From positions 33,284 to 97,283 of the forward strand of contig MU831907.1 in assembly GCA_029204225.1 (NCBI GenBank): a DNA stretch of 64,000 bases, read 5' to 3'. Under the pieces are notes generated by a model. The model saw only the letters and a program-made list of their open reading frames with translations. It ran no database searches and was not told where the DNA came from. Of this stretch, positions 48,929 to 60,315 are shown in pieces. The stretch comes from Diphasiastrum complanatum (taxonomy: Eukaryota > Streptophyta > Lycopodiopsida > Lycopodiales > Lycopodiaceae). The stretch's first letter is position 1. The number at the start of each line of letters is the position of its first letter. A program made the position numbers and the translations under genes.

Positions 48929-48996
48929 ACTATGATACAACCCAATGTCTTATTGAATCATTATATCTGATATTTTGATTTGCAACCAATGCAGAT
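48929..48996 (-). pseudogene. First half of the exon split by the hAT
   Basis: After the acceptor tctcaatgcag the minus-strand exon encodes LHWLQIKISDIMIQ, a TAA, and DIGLYHS up to the hAT target duplication. The frame continues in the half at 36135-36050. The TAA would be CAA before a single C-to-T change, but that is inference. Confidence 0.6.
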
Positions 48997-49080
48997 CTGC
49001 ATTGAGAGAAAACAAATTAGAAAACAAACTTGCATAAGCATATTCAATTAAGCATCTGATATAAATTACAAAATACCTAC

Positions 49081-49240
49081 TTGAATGTATGAATCCTTCT
49101 GTTTTGGTAACCTCCTCTTGAAAGATTATGAGTATCCTTGCAGTATTGTCGCTTTCGTTTTTTGCTATTAGCTTTCTTATTTGATATTTCCACATCTTTT
49201 AGTAATTGTTGAAGGGTTTGCGGATCCCAAGGCAACCCTA
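49081..49240 (-). pseudogene. Upstream exon with a basic nuclear-signal-like stretch
   Basis: Minus-strand sequence is open as LPWDPQTLQQLLKDVEIS, then KKANSKKRKRQYC and SRGGYQNRRIHTF, ending at the donor attcaa/gtaggt (49080). KKRKR resembles a nuclear localisation signal. An 84-base intron separates it from the exon at 48996. No named domain was recognised. Confidence 0.55.
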
Positions 49241-49961
49241 ACCCTAGTTAATAAGTGAGAGAGATTTGGCACCCTGCGTGTGTAAGTCCAACCCGATGAT
49301 CACATAGTTATTTGATTGATTAGTTACAAGTCAATAAAAGGACCCCAATTTCTAGGTGCTAGACAGAATTTGCACTAAATTTTTCAAAGCAAAAGTGGAT
49401 GAAGTAAATCTGAGTTCACACGTGTGAAATAGCTTAAAAAAATTAGATTTATCATTTAGAAAGTTTCATCCATTCATAGGATCATAGATCCAAACAATTC
49501 TTCTTGGATTGAAGAAAATTGAAAAATAGTCAAAATTTGTTATTTTTGACTCCTACAATAAAGGATCTTAGATAGTACAGCCTTCAAGCATGTAAAACTC
49601 TGTTTTTCTTCTTCAACATGCCTCACTTGAATGTCAAGAACTCTCCTTAGGATCCACAAATCCTCTTGAGGTCACTTGCTCACAAACTAGCCTTGATTAG
49701 CTTTCTATTCATATGCTACATGGATGGAAGAGATGAGAAGTAACATAGCCCCCACTCTATCTCGATTAGAGGCCTCACACGTGCTGCTACAGTAGGCCGT
49801 ACAGCTCTGAAATCAGAGAAAAAGATATGTTAATAAGTGATGATAAGAGTGGATCTAGTTATCTCAAAATCGAGTGCTAGTAAGAGGCAAAATTTCATCA
49901 ACAATGATGAGAAGTCATTCCATTTGATAAAGCAATGATTACATGTGTATTCTCCTATCAA
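49241..49961 (-). other. Likely LTR-element interior, no ORF
   Basis: AT-rich, without readable pol motifs. The 14-bp palindrome ttcacacgtgtgaa at 49415-49428 is repeated at 49984-49997 inside the LTR. Confidence 0.4.
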
Positions 49962-50520
49962 GCTCTGATACCATGAGAACTTTTTCACACGTGTGAACCA
50001 GTTGCAAGTACAAGGATCAAGGAAATGAATGTTTGCACACTAAACTAGCTTCTATTCCAAAAACAAAGAGATGGAAAACATTGGCAAGCTAGTTAGCAAG
50101 AAGGCAAGAGCATTCATCACAATCTAAATATCATTACACCTCCAATGGATCAAATGGAAGCTTTACTTGAAGAAGTGTATTCTTGAGGTACAAAGCCACC
50201 TTATTTATAATACAAGAGGCCTTCTAGAACTCGTGGAGAGAGAAAGCAACCTAGATGCCACATTACCTCTACCTCTCTACTAGATGACAAAAAGAGAAAT
50301 GGATAAGACTTGAGAATCTCTCTTTTTGAGAATCCTTGACCTACAAGAGTAGCCTCACATGCTTCTCGATAGGTTCTAGACCTACACATCACTATGGAGA
50401 CTAAAAATCTACCTTGACTCAACTTGGAAAGTTACTAGACTAGTCTACCTCAAGTTTGGACAAACTCCAAAACTTGAATCTCTAGGTTTAATATTATTTT
50501 AATGTTACAATATTTTCACA
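49962..50520 (-). mobile_element. Isolated LTR with adjoining primer-binding site
   Basis: On the minus strand a segment starts tgtgaaaatattgtaacatt at 50520 and ends gttctca at 49974, followed directly by the primer site tggtatcagagc (49973-49962). This gives a 547-base LTR with TG..CA ends. A tataaata TATA-like box lies near 50205. No partner LTR is in the window, so the rest of the element has been deleted. Confidence 0.85.
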
Positions 50521-50946
50521 CCCACTTTTTTTTTTAATTTGAATAATTAGAGAGGCAGAAATGGACCGATAGAATTCAGAGGCCAGGGTCCTCCTCTCTA
50601 CTATAAAAAGAGACCAACTCGAGTTGCTCCTCATGTTCATTTTCTCATTTCAATAAAGTTGATTGGTTCTCTTCAGACATGGATTGATGAATGTGCTTGC
50701 TCTTCTTCTTTCCTCGGTTTGCTAATTGTTGGATCTGATTAATGGATGTTAGAGTTAGATGTGAATCCTCCATTCATGATTGAAATCTGAACTACAGCAT
50801 TGCTCTCATGGGAACAAACCTACGCGTGACAACTAACTTCGTCTCTTTGATGGTAGATTGACTAGATCTTGGATTTCAGGTTAGGCAAGGAAAGAAACCC
50901 ACTACAATAACTTTAAATTCTCAGAATGAATAGAATGCAATATTAC

Positions 50947-51540
50947 CTGCATTTGTTCATATTCAATTCTAATGTCTAAAATATCTTTTTTTAATGACTC
51001 ATATTTTGTTCAAAGTTCTAAATTTTCTTGCTGCAACTTTTGTACAAAACTGTCTCTCTTGATTGTAGGAGGACATAGATCTGATGTGACTCTCCAAAAA
51101 CTAAATCCTCTACATTAAAAATGTATTTGCATAAGTTTTCAATCTTTCACAATATCCCAATAAACCATTATGCCCATTGTAGATCGAAACAACTAGCTGA
51201 GTTATTGAGGAGAAGACATGATGTTTTAGGGTAATAGGATCTTCAGGATACAAAGACCCATTTGTCCACAAATCCAAATTCTTCTTTCCTTCAATCCTAT
51301 AACGTAGGCGATTTTTAGCAGATATTGATGATCCTTTGACTCCTCTTTTCTGTAAAGGTGCCAAGTCAATAGGAATGTCCAAATGAAGATGATACAAAGT
51401 CGTCATTATACAAAGTACAAAATCAGTGGCAAGCTTCAAAGTACTGAAAATATAAATACTATGAAATATTTGAATGCAAATACATTCTTACCTGATGCAA
51501 GATAACCCATTTCTGATGAAAGCTCCTGTAATGGTGACCC
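50947..51540 (-). pseudogene. Exons of the minus-strand gene: unknown domain and coiled coil
   Basis: One exon ends at cttgcatcag/gtaaga (51492) and the next begins after tatattttcag (51443), and the frame is kept: FIRNGLSCIS joins TLKLATDFVLCIMTTLYHLH. The second exon continues IPIDLAPLQKRGVKGSSISA and KNRLRYRIEGKKNLDLWTNG before a stop at about 51110. Just downstream, in another frame, CPPTIKRDSFVQKLQQENLE and KYESLKKDILDIRIEYEQMQ form a coiled-coil-like stretch with one internal TGA, ending at atgcag/gtaata (50946). No family was recognised. The exons are collinear with the Ulp1 exons on the same strand. Confidence 0.55.
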
Positions 51541-51810
51541 CTTCCATATTCAAATATGGATATGGCGCTAATATTTTAATTTCCACCACAAGATGCACTC
51601 ATATTTTGATTTCATGAGGGAATACACATTCAAAGTCATATCTATAAATTTTTTGCTAAACAAAATGGAAGACATCCAATTTCATATGAGAGCTTCGGTA
51701 ATGGTGATCCCCTCCTTATTCAAATATGGCGATGGTGCTCATATTTTGATTTTCACATCAAGATGGAGCTCATAATTTGATTATACATTCAAAATCATAT
51801 TTGTTAAACT
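51505..51810. repeat. ~165-bp direct repeat, two copies
   Basis: 51505-51645 and about 51670-51810 share tttcNNatgaNagctNcNgtaatggtgaNcccNtcc, cattcaaatatggNgatgg and cNcatattttgatt. The left copy overlaps the end of the first exon of the preceding entry. Confidence 0.8.
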
Positions 51811-51834
51811 GTGGTTGAACAACATGCAACCATA

Positions 51835-52300
51835 ACAATAGTTGTTTTTCTTAACCATAAATGTAGAGACTCGCCATTGGGTAGTTGAATAGCCACTATA
51901 CCGATCCCATGAATCTTACAAATTTTTCAATTGGCATGCGACACAATGTTCCCACTATCAAGAGGTAATAATTTCATAAACCAATCCCCATTCTCTATCA
52001 TATACTTTGTAGATCAGAATCAATATACCATGACTGATCTTCATGGTGATGAAAGGGCCCAATAATAAATGTTGATTGCTCACCAACACTTTCTTCAATG
52101 AAATTTTTGTTGGAATTTGATGTTTCAAGCAGAAGAGTAGAGATGTCCTACTTTTACAGATTCCTAATGTACCTAGATAGAGTAGAGCTCTTAACTATAG
52201 CTACTACTGCTAATTAAGATCTTTCCTCTTCTAAGGTGCAATGATCAGTTCCTGATCTTTTGCTAATTTGATTATGATAACCTTTTGTGCAGAATAACAA
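51835..52300 (-). pseudogene. Ty1/copia protease fragment
   Basis: Minus-strand translation gives EDQSWYIDSD, then (shifted) ENGDWFMKLLPLDSGNIVSH, KICKIHGIGIVAIQLPNGES. This is the copia protease and following block (WYIDSGASxHMTG .. GxIxIQLPNGE). The catalytic triplet reads DSD and frames are broken. No further copia domain was found beside it. Confidence 0.75.
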
Positions 52301-53203
52301 ATAGAACAAATAACAGATGATCTTAGAGGAACATTTGATAGGTGTAATGCATTCATAGTTATGTGTCATAGATAACAGATAAAGAAAATTTGTTTAATCA
52401 CAATGATTCCTAGAGCGCTGCTTGGCATACCACACAACGCGTTATCGCAAGAGAAACTCGGATAGAATAGATGAGGAATGCTTACTACCAAATACTTCTA
52501 TCTATATTTCTCTATGTCTAATCTTAGAGGTGTGGGTGATTTAGCTCGTCTCACTTACTAGTGAATGGTTTTTCATCCTCACATTCAGAGTCCAATGATT
52601 CAGACTTCTTGGTTACTACCATGGCAATTAAATTTATTGTACAAGTTTGCTTCTCTTGGGCTATCTCATCATAATCTTTTCCATTATGCATTCTTTGGTA
52701 TGCACAACATGGTACTATGTGATGTTGTATTTCGATAAGCAGGCAAGGTTGCTCCACATGACCTGGATTTCGATATGATGTATGGCCCATTTACATAGTT
52801 CAAGATTTGTCGCTAGTTTTTTTTGCTTACAGGTGCAGAGGCTTCTGTTTTCCTTTGGGTTCTTTTCCCTATTAGTGTACCTGCAAATGTGCAACTGTTT
52901 ATTGTTCAAGGTAGTGCTGTCACAGATCCTTGATGACCACGCCTCCATCGATGCCTTTACTGGTTTTATATTTGTGGAGCTAGTTCCTAGTGGTTCTATG
53001 TGGAGTTACTGGCATTTTTGTTTTCCATTGAATGCATTTGAGCCATTTTTTGAGGATGCTGTTTTACATTCATGGGATTTATCGGTACCTTGGAATCTCA
53101 ATGGTGCAATAGGAATCCTGATTCTGTTGTTTTGTCATGCCTATGATAATCACCATGATCCCTTTCCTTGGCATTCTTGGATCATTTGCCTAGCTTTGGT
53201 TTA
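52301..53203. other. No gene recognised
   Basis: A plus-strand frame of 140 codons (52782-53204) is hydrophobic and Phe/Leu-rich with no known motif; an intron-less chance frame in T-rich DNA is the likeliest reading. Confidence 0.45.
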
Positions 53204-53469
53204 ATTTCTTGCCTCTTATGTTTGGTTTACTAGCAGCAGCCATGTTCATGTTCGTTCAGTATTTTTGTTGTAAAGTTGGTGCTCATATGTTCATGCAGAT
53301 TCTAGAGCACTCTTATTCTCTGAGGGTTTGACAGAGATTTCTTGCCTCTTATGTTTGGTTTACTAGCAGCAGCCATGTTCATGTTCGTTCAGTATTTTTG
53401 TTGTAAAGTTGGTGCTCATATGTTCATGCAGATTCTAGAGCACTCTTATTCTCTGAGAGTTTGACAGAG
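53204..53469. repeat. Recent 133-bp tandem duplication
   Basis: Bases 53204-53336 and 53337-53469 are identical except for one visible change (ctgagggtttg against ctgagagtttg). The near identity marks it as one of the youngest changes in the window. Confidence 0.95.
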
Positions 53470-54858
53470 ATTTCACAGTAGTTTTTTCAGAAGAAGAACT
53501 GCAACTGGCCCAATAAAATACTTCTTAGAATGGAAAGTAATTACCACCAGTGACCAGCATCCTCAAAAATTCAAAGACTCAAAATCGGTTGAGAGTAACG
53601 TCCTTTGAACACTTATACAGGCCTCTGTGTTCCTTCATGTAAATGAGCAGAAGAGATGAGAAAGACTTTGTTTATTGATATAAAAATGAATACATTCCAC
53701 CTAACCAATTCCCAATGCCTCAGCATAACATTATCAACAACCCCGCAACAAAAAATAGCAAACAATATGATTGAGTCCAGCCTTTTTCCAACTTAACGGA
53801 TTTCTCATAATCTAAGCACCTGGAACTTTTGGAAAATAATTATCAAGTCAGCTATCTATTCCTCTGAACGGTTATGACCTTGTGGTCAAGAACAATTTGC
53901 AGCGCCATTCAATATATGGAGAAACACATTTACTCCTAACATGTGTGCACGCATACTCAAAACATGTGTTTCTGAAGATTCAATAGCTTAAAAGTGTTCC
54001 TGCCCCACTTGAGGTATGCATTGTTTCTTTTGGCTTCACAGTTGATATGAAAATTGCATCAATAGCCAGTAAAAGACTTGAGGAAGACCTGAATATGAAG
54101 AGTATTTATAGAAAGTCTGCTAGTCATGCAGACAAGTAGCTAGACAAAATCAATCAACCAACTTCGCTTTGGAAGTTTTAAGGTTTTGCAAGCGTCAGTT
54201 CAAGAAAAACAGAATGGGACTTGATGAAAGAACAGCTGTTCCCATAAGTTATGCCCTATATGCTTCATGCTTATGTTGGGCATGTTGACAAGTAGTGACT
54301 GCTCTCCTTTTGAAGAGCTATTAAATTTGCATTCACTGTAGCATTTGAGAAAGCTATCTATTCGTTGTAGTTGGTGAACATGAGGACTGAATTTCCTTAC
54401 ATTGGTCCCTCCTCCACCCTAAATAATTAACAGCTCTCAGAAATATTGTGGTCTTGAGCAAATAGACGATACTCGGTACATCCAACAGCAGATCTGTCTA
54501 TCACCATGGAGCCTCCCCTGTAATGATGAAGGGATCTATAAACACACATTTCTTACTCTATTCCCTCACTATCATCTTTCATTGTTCAAGAGCCGAATAG
54601 CTGGATGCTACAAAAACAAATTCTAAGGAGCTGCATTTCACCTCATTTTAACCACTGCTTGACTTATGCTTATCATAACAGCCACGATGGTAAGCAACAA
54701 ACACCTCTTCGGCAGTAACCGTATGTTTTAACTTTGCCGATCCAAGACTGGAGGGGGTTAACTGATCAAAAGTGCGAATGATGGGTGGTAGAAGCAGATC
54801 CGTTGGACGATCAAGAGCCAAAACTCGCTGACATTGACTGCATATATGTCAACAATAA

Positions 54859-54940
<82 letters not shown>

Positions 54941-56895
54941 CAGATTATATACAAATCTTAAGTGCATAGAATTTGGGATGTACAACTCGAGGTGAAGGTG
55001 TGGGCTGCTGTGTTTCATGGAGGTTGATTGGGTGCGCTGCCCTATTCGTCCTAGATACCTTGATACCAGGTTATCACATGGATTGAGATTTATACTTGGA
55101 CAAATGATATGCCGAAGATAAGCATGAGCCAGGAAACTAGAGTCTAGTTTCAGGATTTTTCAAAGTGTTTGACTTAGCTCTTGCTTCACGTCATACAATG
55201 AGGATCCTCTTATGGAGTGTGCCTTATCTGTCTCAAAGATTAAAATTCATATTGATAGATGACTCAAGATAATGCATCTATCACATGTTTCTCTTTTCCT
55301 TGCGTGGATGCTATTACCATAAAGACTCTGGTCTAACGGCCTCTCAAATCTGGATAACCACAATAGTTTTCAATGTATCGTCATCTACCTATACACAAAA
55401 CTCAAACACATATAAATAATGATTCGATATCAATTATTAGACTATGGAATGCAACTCCTTTTTTAATAGCGTTTTTTGTGCTGAAATGACCACCTCTCTC
55501 TCAAAGGTTGCAGGCCTCCCCTCTTGCCATAATCACTTGCATTTGTCTCTATGGAAAAAGTTTCTGAGAGTCCCCTCTCGTGTCCGAGTTGCCAGGCAAA
55601 GATCACAATCAATCTTGATGGCACATGCCACAAACTACCGCTTTCAACTAGTTTGTTTTTGGGTTTACTTTAATGCTAGGCCTTAATACTTGCATGCTTA
55701 CATTTGAAATTGAGGTAGGGATATGACAGCATATAACACATACTTGAGCGAAAAATATGCCGGCCACTAGTCATACCGGCATGATAGTGCTACAAGTTTG
55801 CATAATGAAAGTAAGCAAACATGGTTACAAGTGCAGGTAGAAAAATGATAACATCGATAATTAGCCATCAATCAACCTTGTGCTTCCAAAAAGCATATCC
55901 AACTCAGTTTTCAAAGTGGAGATGAATTGGACATACATTACTCAAAACCTAAGCTTTCATACAAGTTAGGTCACCTGCATGGTTTACTGAAAAGAGATCG
56001 ATAGGAGAAGATCCATTGCTGCAGACAATAAAAAACAATTAATAAACAGCATAATATCAAATCTTCATCAAGCATGTTATAGTGAAAGCAATCTGGTCCC
56101 ATAGCAAGAGAGCAACATAAAAGAAAAATTGGAATATGCCATTGTACAGGTGAAAAAAGGACACATGACTAGGGTGCTGATTAATCAATAACACAATGTA
56201 AGGTGCAGTACCAGCAAAAGGTCAATTGCTGAAACATGGTGGTACCGGCAAAAGTAATGTAACATGTTAACTCCATGTTCCTGCAAGACAACTCATGCTG
56301 TATGTAAAAGGGCCATGGATATAGAACTTCATAGAAGCTTTATGACAAAGGGGCAAACCTATCCACCGGTTATAACTCATAGTGTAACCTTGCCAAAACC
56401 TGAACTCAAATTCTTTATAAAGTATGTATCTGAAACTAAGAGAGAACACTATCCAGTTTATTCTTAGACCGCCAAGTCTAGCAAGCAAACTTCTCAAAAC
56501 TTGTGAAATCTCTCTCGTCAGAAGCCAGATATGCACAGATTAAGATGTGTGTGTGCGTGTGTGAGAGAGAGAGAGAGGTTGGGGGGGGGGAGGCACACTT
56601 TATTTCATATCCACGTCAAGTAAGATAGCACGTCATGACATATCCACGTCAAGAAAGATAGCACTCAAATATGACATAAACCACTGGCAATCTGTAACCT
56701 AATATAATCCACTCACATACTCTTAGACTATGTGCTGCAACATCATTTTCCCGTCACTAGCGCTCCTTATAGATGGAGACCACGAGCACGAAGATAGGTC
56801 CACGTTAGCTTTCGCACAATCATGCAGAGACCAATGTTTTAAGTTTCCCTCACTTCTCCAAAGGTGAAGAAAAGACATCTCTAAGGTCAGGCAAG
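53470..56895. other. Long stretch without a recognisable gene
   Basis: Includes a (CT)n array at 54862-54938 and a GA run followed by G9 at 56562-56590. Open frames at 55444-55686 and 56264-56536 have no known motif. Confidence 0.5.
54862..54938. repeat. (CT)n microsatellite, 77 bp
   Basis: Uninterrupted CT array; the minus-strand Arg-Glu frame over it is an artefact. Confidence 0.97.
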
Positions 56896-57192
56896 GTTGC
56901 AGTCCGCGATCCGGGATTTCCCATTAGGGTTTCCCGGAACGCAATTTTTTTTTTTGTATAGTTGCCAATATGGGTATCATGTGAAAGGATATCAAAAAAG
57001 CAATTGTTATGCAGATCTGTTGCTTGGTTTCAGATGGCTGCGGGCTACATTCATTAGAAATCTGGACATCAGTAGATGGTTTAAGAAAACTGGCTACATT
57101 TTCATATGGTTTCAGAAATTTGAACTGTGTAGTTTGCCGACTGTTTCGCACGATCCAGAACGTTTTTGCAGCGGATCGCGATCCGCTGCAAC
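56896..57192. mobile_element. ~300-bp hAT-like MITE candidate
   Basis: The left end gttgcagtccgcgatccgg and the right end, inverted, gttgcagcggatcgcgatcc are related terminal repeats around a short non-coding interior. The right end holds a 26-bp perfect palindrome (57166-57191) centred on cgcg. The right end also resembles the outer end of the hAT remnant at 63165-63186 (gaatcgcgattcaacac). No convincing 8-bp target duplication was found. Confidence 0.5.
57166..57191. repeat. 26-bp perfect palindrome
   Basis: The bases read the same on both strands, centred on gatcgcgatc with ttgcagcg arms. Confidence 0.95.
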
Positions 57193-57289
57193 ACAGGGTG
57201 CAGGGTAGTAGTAAAGAGCAAACCCAATCAACTGACATCCATACTTCGTCATCGAAATGCACATAAGCATAATTTTAGATGGCTAGAGC

Positions 57290-57860
57290 AATGTAACGAA
57301 CCACCACATCTTTAACATTATGATGCCCACTTGGGTGGGCATCACCACGCTTTTTAGTGCCATTAACACCAGACATTGTTGTGATGGGGCAGTGTAGATT
57401 CTAGCACGTGAGGCAGGCTGTTGAGGACATGGAGCCAAACAATGTGGTAAGGGGGGATCACATATAGTGCCTCAAATTGTGCTTCAATGAGGACAATAGA
57501 AAACAAGGCATACCAACACATATTCTGGACTCCATGTGCCATGCACCGCTTATCGATTGAGGATATTGCAAGGTTGTCTAGGGTCAAAGAGGTGGTGGAT
57601 GTGGCATGTTACCTTGTAAAGTTTGTCAACAAAATTTTGAGGTCCTTACAATGTACAAAGGATTCAAATCCCTGGAAATTTGAAAACCTCCCCTGTTTGC
57701 TTTCTTGTTCATCATTTTGAAGCACTTGCTAACGGTTCACAAATAGTGGTTGTTTTGAACCATTGGGCACAATGAAATGGGTCACGAGAACCTGGAGCTA
57801 AGCTCTTTAAGATATTGTATTGTTGTCACCATCTTGGGATGAGGCCGGGTCTATTGTAGG
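57290..57860 (+). pseudogene. Fragment of a third hAT transposase
   Basis: The plus strand encodes YQHIFWTPCAMHRLSIEDIA followed by RVKEVVDVACYLVKFVNKIL, matching the TPCAAHCLDLxLEDI .. VKEVVxxARxIVKFI block. Degraded sequence on both sides extends it (VEPNNVV upstream; LLTVHK-like downstream). BED and hATC parts are absent. The differences from the other two hATs in this window suggest a separate family member. Confidence 0.8.
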
Positions 57861-57882
57861 ACTACAACCGATATAGTCTATT

Positions 57883-58015
57883 GAGAGAGAGAGAGAGCTT
57901 TATTCACGTCTTTTAATGCCAGAAGGCATATAAGACCAAGTAAGTACATCTCAGGTGTGATAAATACTGAAAGGAGCATATAAATGTTTCCATAACCAAA
58001 CAACAACTACTACTA
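57883..58015 (-). mobile_element. 5'-truncated LINE 3' end with (TC)n tail
   Basis: On the minus strand a segment containing cttatatgccttctggcat ends in a (TC)n run at 57897-57883. It matches the 3' end of the LINE copy at 58155-58330 (cttatatgccttttggcat, then (TC)n). It appears to be an independent, heavily 5'-truncated copy. Confidence 0.6.
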
Positions 58016-58154
58016 GATATTAACCTATCAATATCTCCTTTGCCCTCAAGACGTGAAAATCTGAGATATGGTACAATGGGGAGTCATATATCCAAAGCTA
58101 TGCAATAACCGTCTAGATATGATATTAATGTCATGTCACCACAGGACCACTGTT

Positions 58155-58197
<43 letters not shown>

Positions 58198-59014
58198 CTT
58201 TTCCATGCCAAAAGGCATATAAGACTAGTAAATGTACATGTCAAGTATGTGGTACCGATGGAGTGTATGAAACGTCTCCAAAACAGAAACAAAAATAACA
58301 TATCTGAATACTATGAACTGAACTAAAATGAGATATGAAATATGAAATATGAAACATGTGGGAGCATATGTATGGCTAAGTATCTGAGTGTTGTGAATGA
58401 GGTATGACACTATCATCCGATCTTGTCCTGTTGATGCTATTCAGCATGAAGGACCACTAGTAGTCGCTGACGTCGTCTAAGGGGATGAGATCTCCTCGTG
58501 ATAGGTCGAGTAGCTCGTGTTGCAACATGAGTATGAGTAGGACGTTGTCTCTGATCTCCATGAGCAGGTAAGTCGTCGTCGTCATCATCATCGTCATCAT
58601 CATCATCATCAGATGCAAGGTCCCGTCACCTTCTCCCAGAGATGAAGGAGGTAATCTGAGGCTGAGAAATATGACTCTGCTGGGCTGTCTAACATAGGTC
58701 TTGTCGCAGTAGAAACATCTCTCGTATCATGGTGCAACACATCGACAGTCCTCATAAGATATGAGTGATCGCAGTATGATAGGCGCATCACGAAACAAAC
58801 AATGGTATCTCCCTCTGACCTCATAGTTTACAGGGCACCTAAAGATAAAGTGCTCCTCCGGCTCCACCTCAACCAAGGAACATAATTGGTAGTTCCGCTT
58901 CTCTCTCGCGACACCATGGAACCTCCCAGTCTCAATAAATCTGATCCTGTGTGATAATCCCGAGTCTAGATAGTGTGGCAGAACTGGGAACCCTGCTATG
59001 TCTAGCTCCATAAA
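58155..59014 (-). pseudogene. LINE C-terminal region with zinc finger and (TC)n tail
   Basis: The minus strand encodes a LINE C-terminal region: LDIAGFPVLPHYLDSGLSHR, FIETGRFHGVAREKRNYQLC, VEVEPEEHFIFRCPVNYEVR and GRYHCLFRD. The Cys-x2-Ser, His and Cys positions correspond to the terminal zinc-binding block of RT-type LINEs (RxCxxCxxxVExExHFxxxCPxYxxxR). A poly-Asp coding run from (atc)n follows at 58573-58611, then an Arg-rich end. The 3' end is a (TC)n run at 58195-58155 rather than poly-A. The 5' side is cut by the gypsy LTR at 59015. Confidence 0.78.
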
Positions 59015-59552
59015 TGGGTCCGGTAATAGCCTAGCTTAACCCCAAGCTATCGCCGCCAAGTACGATCGAGATATGCCCGATATAAGAAGCGTTTGATGTA
59101 TTGATGGGTACCTAAGGGGAGACCTTGAATGGAAATACCAAATGACTCAAGGAGGAAGTGGGATGCCTAAGAGAACCATGACAGCTTGTATCCCTGTAAT
59201 AGATCCTAACACCACAGTAGGGCAAACACTAACTGATCCACCCAACCTTGCCTACTCCCTGATATAGAGTAAGCCCCTCCTAGCCCAGTGTGAGAACTGG
59301 TAGCATGCAACTGCCAAGTGTCGGCCACGTGTCACTGACATGGCCGACTGCACATCGGGACCCAACTGGGGGCCCTGTCCTGCTGACAGGGTCCCTAGAC
59401 TGTGTTAGGCCCGCCATGGCTATGGACCGCGTTGGGGCACACTACTCACACTGTCTTGCCCTGTTGGTCGTGTACCCTGGACACGACCCTGACTGTGGTA
59501 TCTAACCTATCTGTGTTCTCTAGGGTTCGGCACTGGTCACGAGCTCGTAACA
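59015..59552 (-). repeat. 3' LTR of the chromovirus fragment
   Basis: It starts tgttacgagctcgtgacc on the minus strand after the polypurine tract (taagggggagggag, 59553-59567) and ends ccggaccca, giving 538 bases with TG..CA ends. A ctatatcag box near 59263 may be its TATA. Confidence 0.82.
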
Positions 59553-59946
59553 CTCCCTCCCCCTTAAGACCGTCTTGGTCCTCTAAGACAAAGTCTGGAA
59601 AAATCTTGCGAAGGACGCTGCCTCTTTCCCAACAAGTGGCATTCTCAACAGGCTGATCATTCCACTTGACCAGATATTCTCGGTATAGAGTATGACGAGT
59701 CTGCATCTCTCTACTATCAAGAATCTCCTCTGGTTCATGTGGAGGTTGCTGAGGATCCAATGGGAAAACTAGAACACTGTCCCCTACCAGATTTTCTGAT
59801 CTGGCTAAGGCTTTTCGTAGATGACTTACATGAAAGACTGGAAAAACCTTACTACTGTGTGGGAGTTCTAGTTCATAGGTGACTTCGCCTAGTCTCCTAC
59901 TGATAGTAAAGGGACCACAATACCTAGGAGACAATTTAGCACACAC
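59446..59946 (-). pseudogene. Chromovirus integrase C-terminus with chromodomain
   Basis: The 166-codon frame encodes LSPRYCGPFTISRRLGEVTY and VFPVFHVSHLRKAL (the GPY/F integrase tail), then EEILDSREM and LYREYLVKWNDQPVENATCW, a chromodomain (KWxxxPxExATWE pattern). The chromodomain marks this as a chromovirus and is thought to direct insertion to modified histones. The frame runs on into the LTR. Confidence 0.93.
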
Positions 59947-60105
59947 TCCTGATTTGAGGGTCTTAGAGTCAACTGGGACTCAAGTAGACTTTCTCACCAG
60001 CGGAGAACTGCACATCCCGTCTGTGTGGATTTGCATAATGCCTGGCTCGATCCTGGGACTGCCTAATGCTACGCTTAGCATGTTCTATCATCTGGTTTAG
60101 GTCCT

Positions 60106-60315
60106 CTAAAAGTTTCTGGCTGCTTCAACTTTTCCTTGTTTAAACCCTACAGTTGTGGGTGAGCGTGGCTGAAAACCGTACATCAGCATAAATGGGCTGT
60201 ATCCCGTAGCTGAATGTTTGGTACTGTTATAAGCAAACTCTAATATCGAGAGATACCTCTCCCAATTAAACTGCTTCTTGCTGACGTATGCACGACGCAT
60301 ATCCTCCAGCACCTG
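60106..60315 (-). pseudogene. Chromovirus integrase, end of catalytic core
   Basis: The frame reads NQVLEDMRRAYV, NWERYLSILEFAYNSTKHSA and GYSPFMLMYGFQPRSP, the conserved end of the gypsy integrase core. It directly abuts RNase H at about 60316, so the zinc finger and the catalytic Asp residues are gone. Confidence 0.92.

Noticed and set aside
52782-53204. 140-codon plus-strand ORF as a membrane protein
   Set aside because: Hydrophobic bias follows from T-rich DNA; no family motif and no promoter or neighbouring exons.
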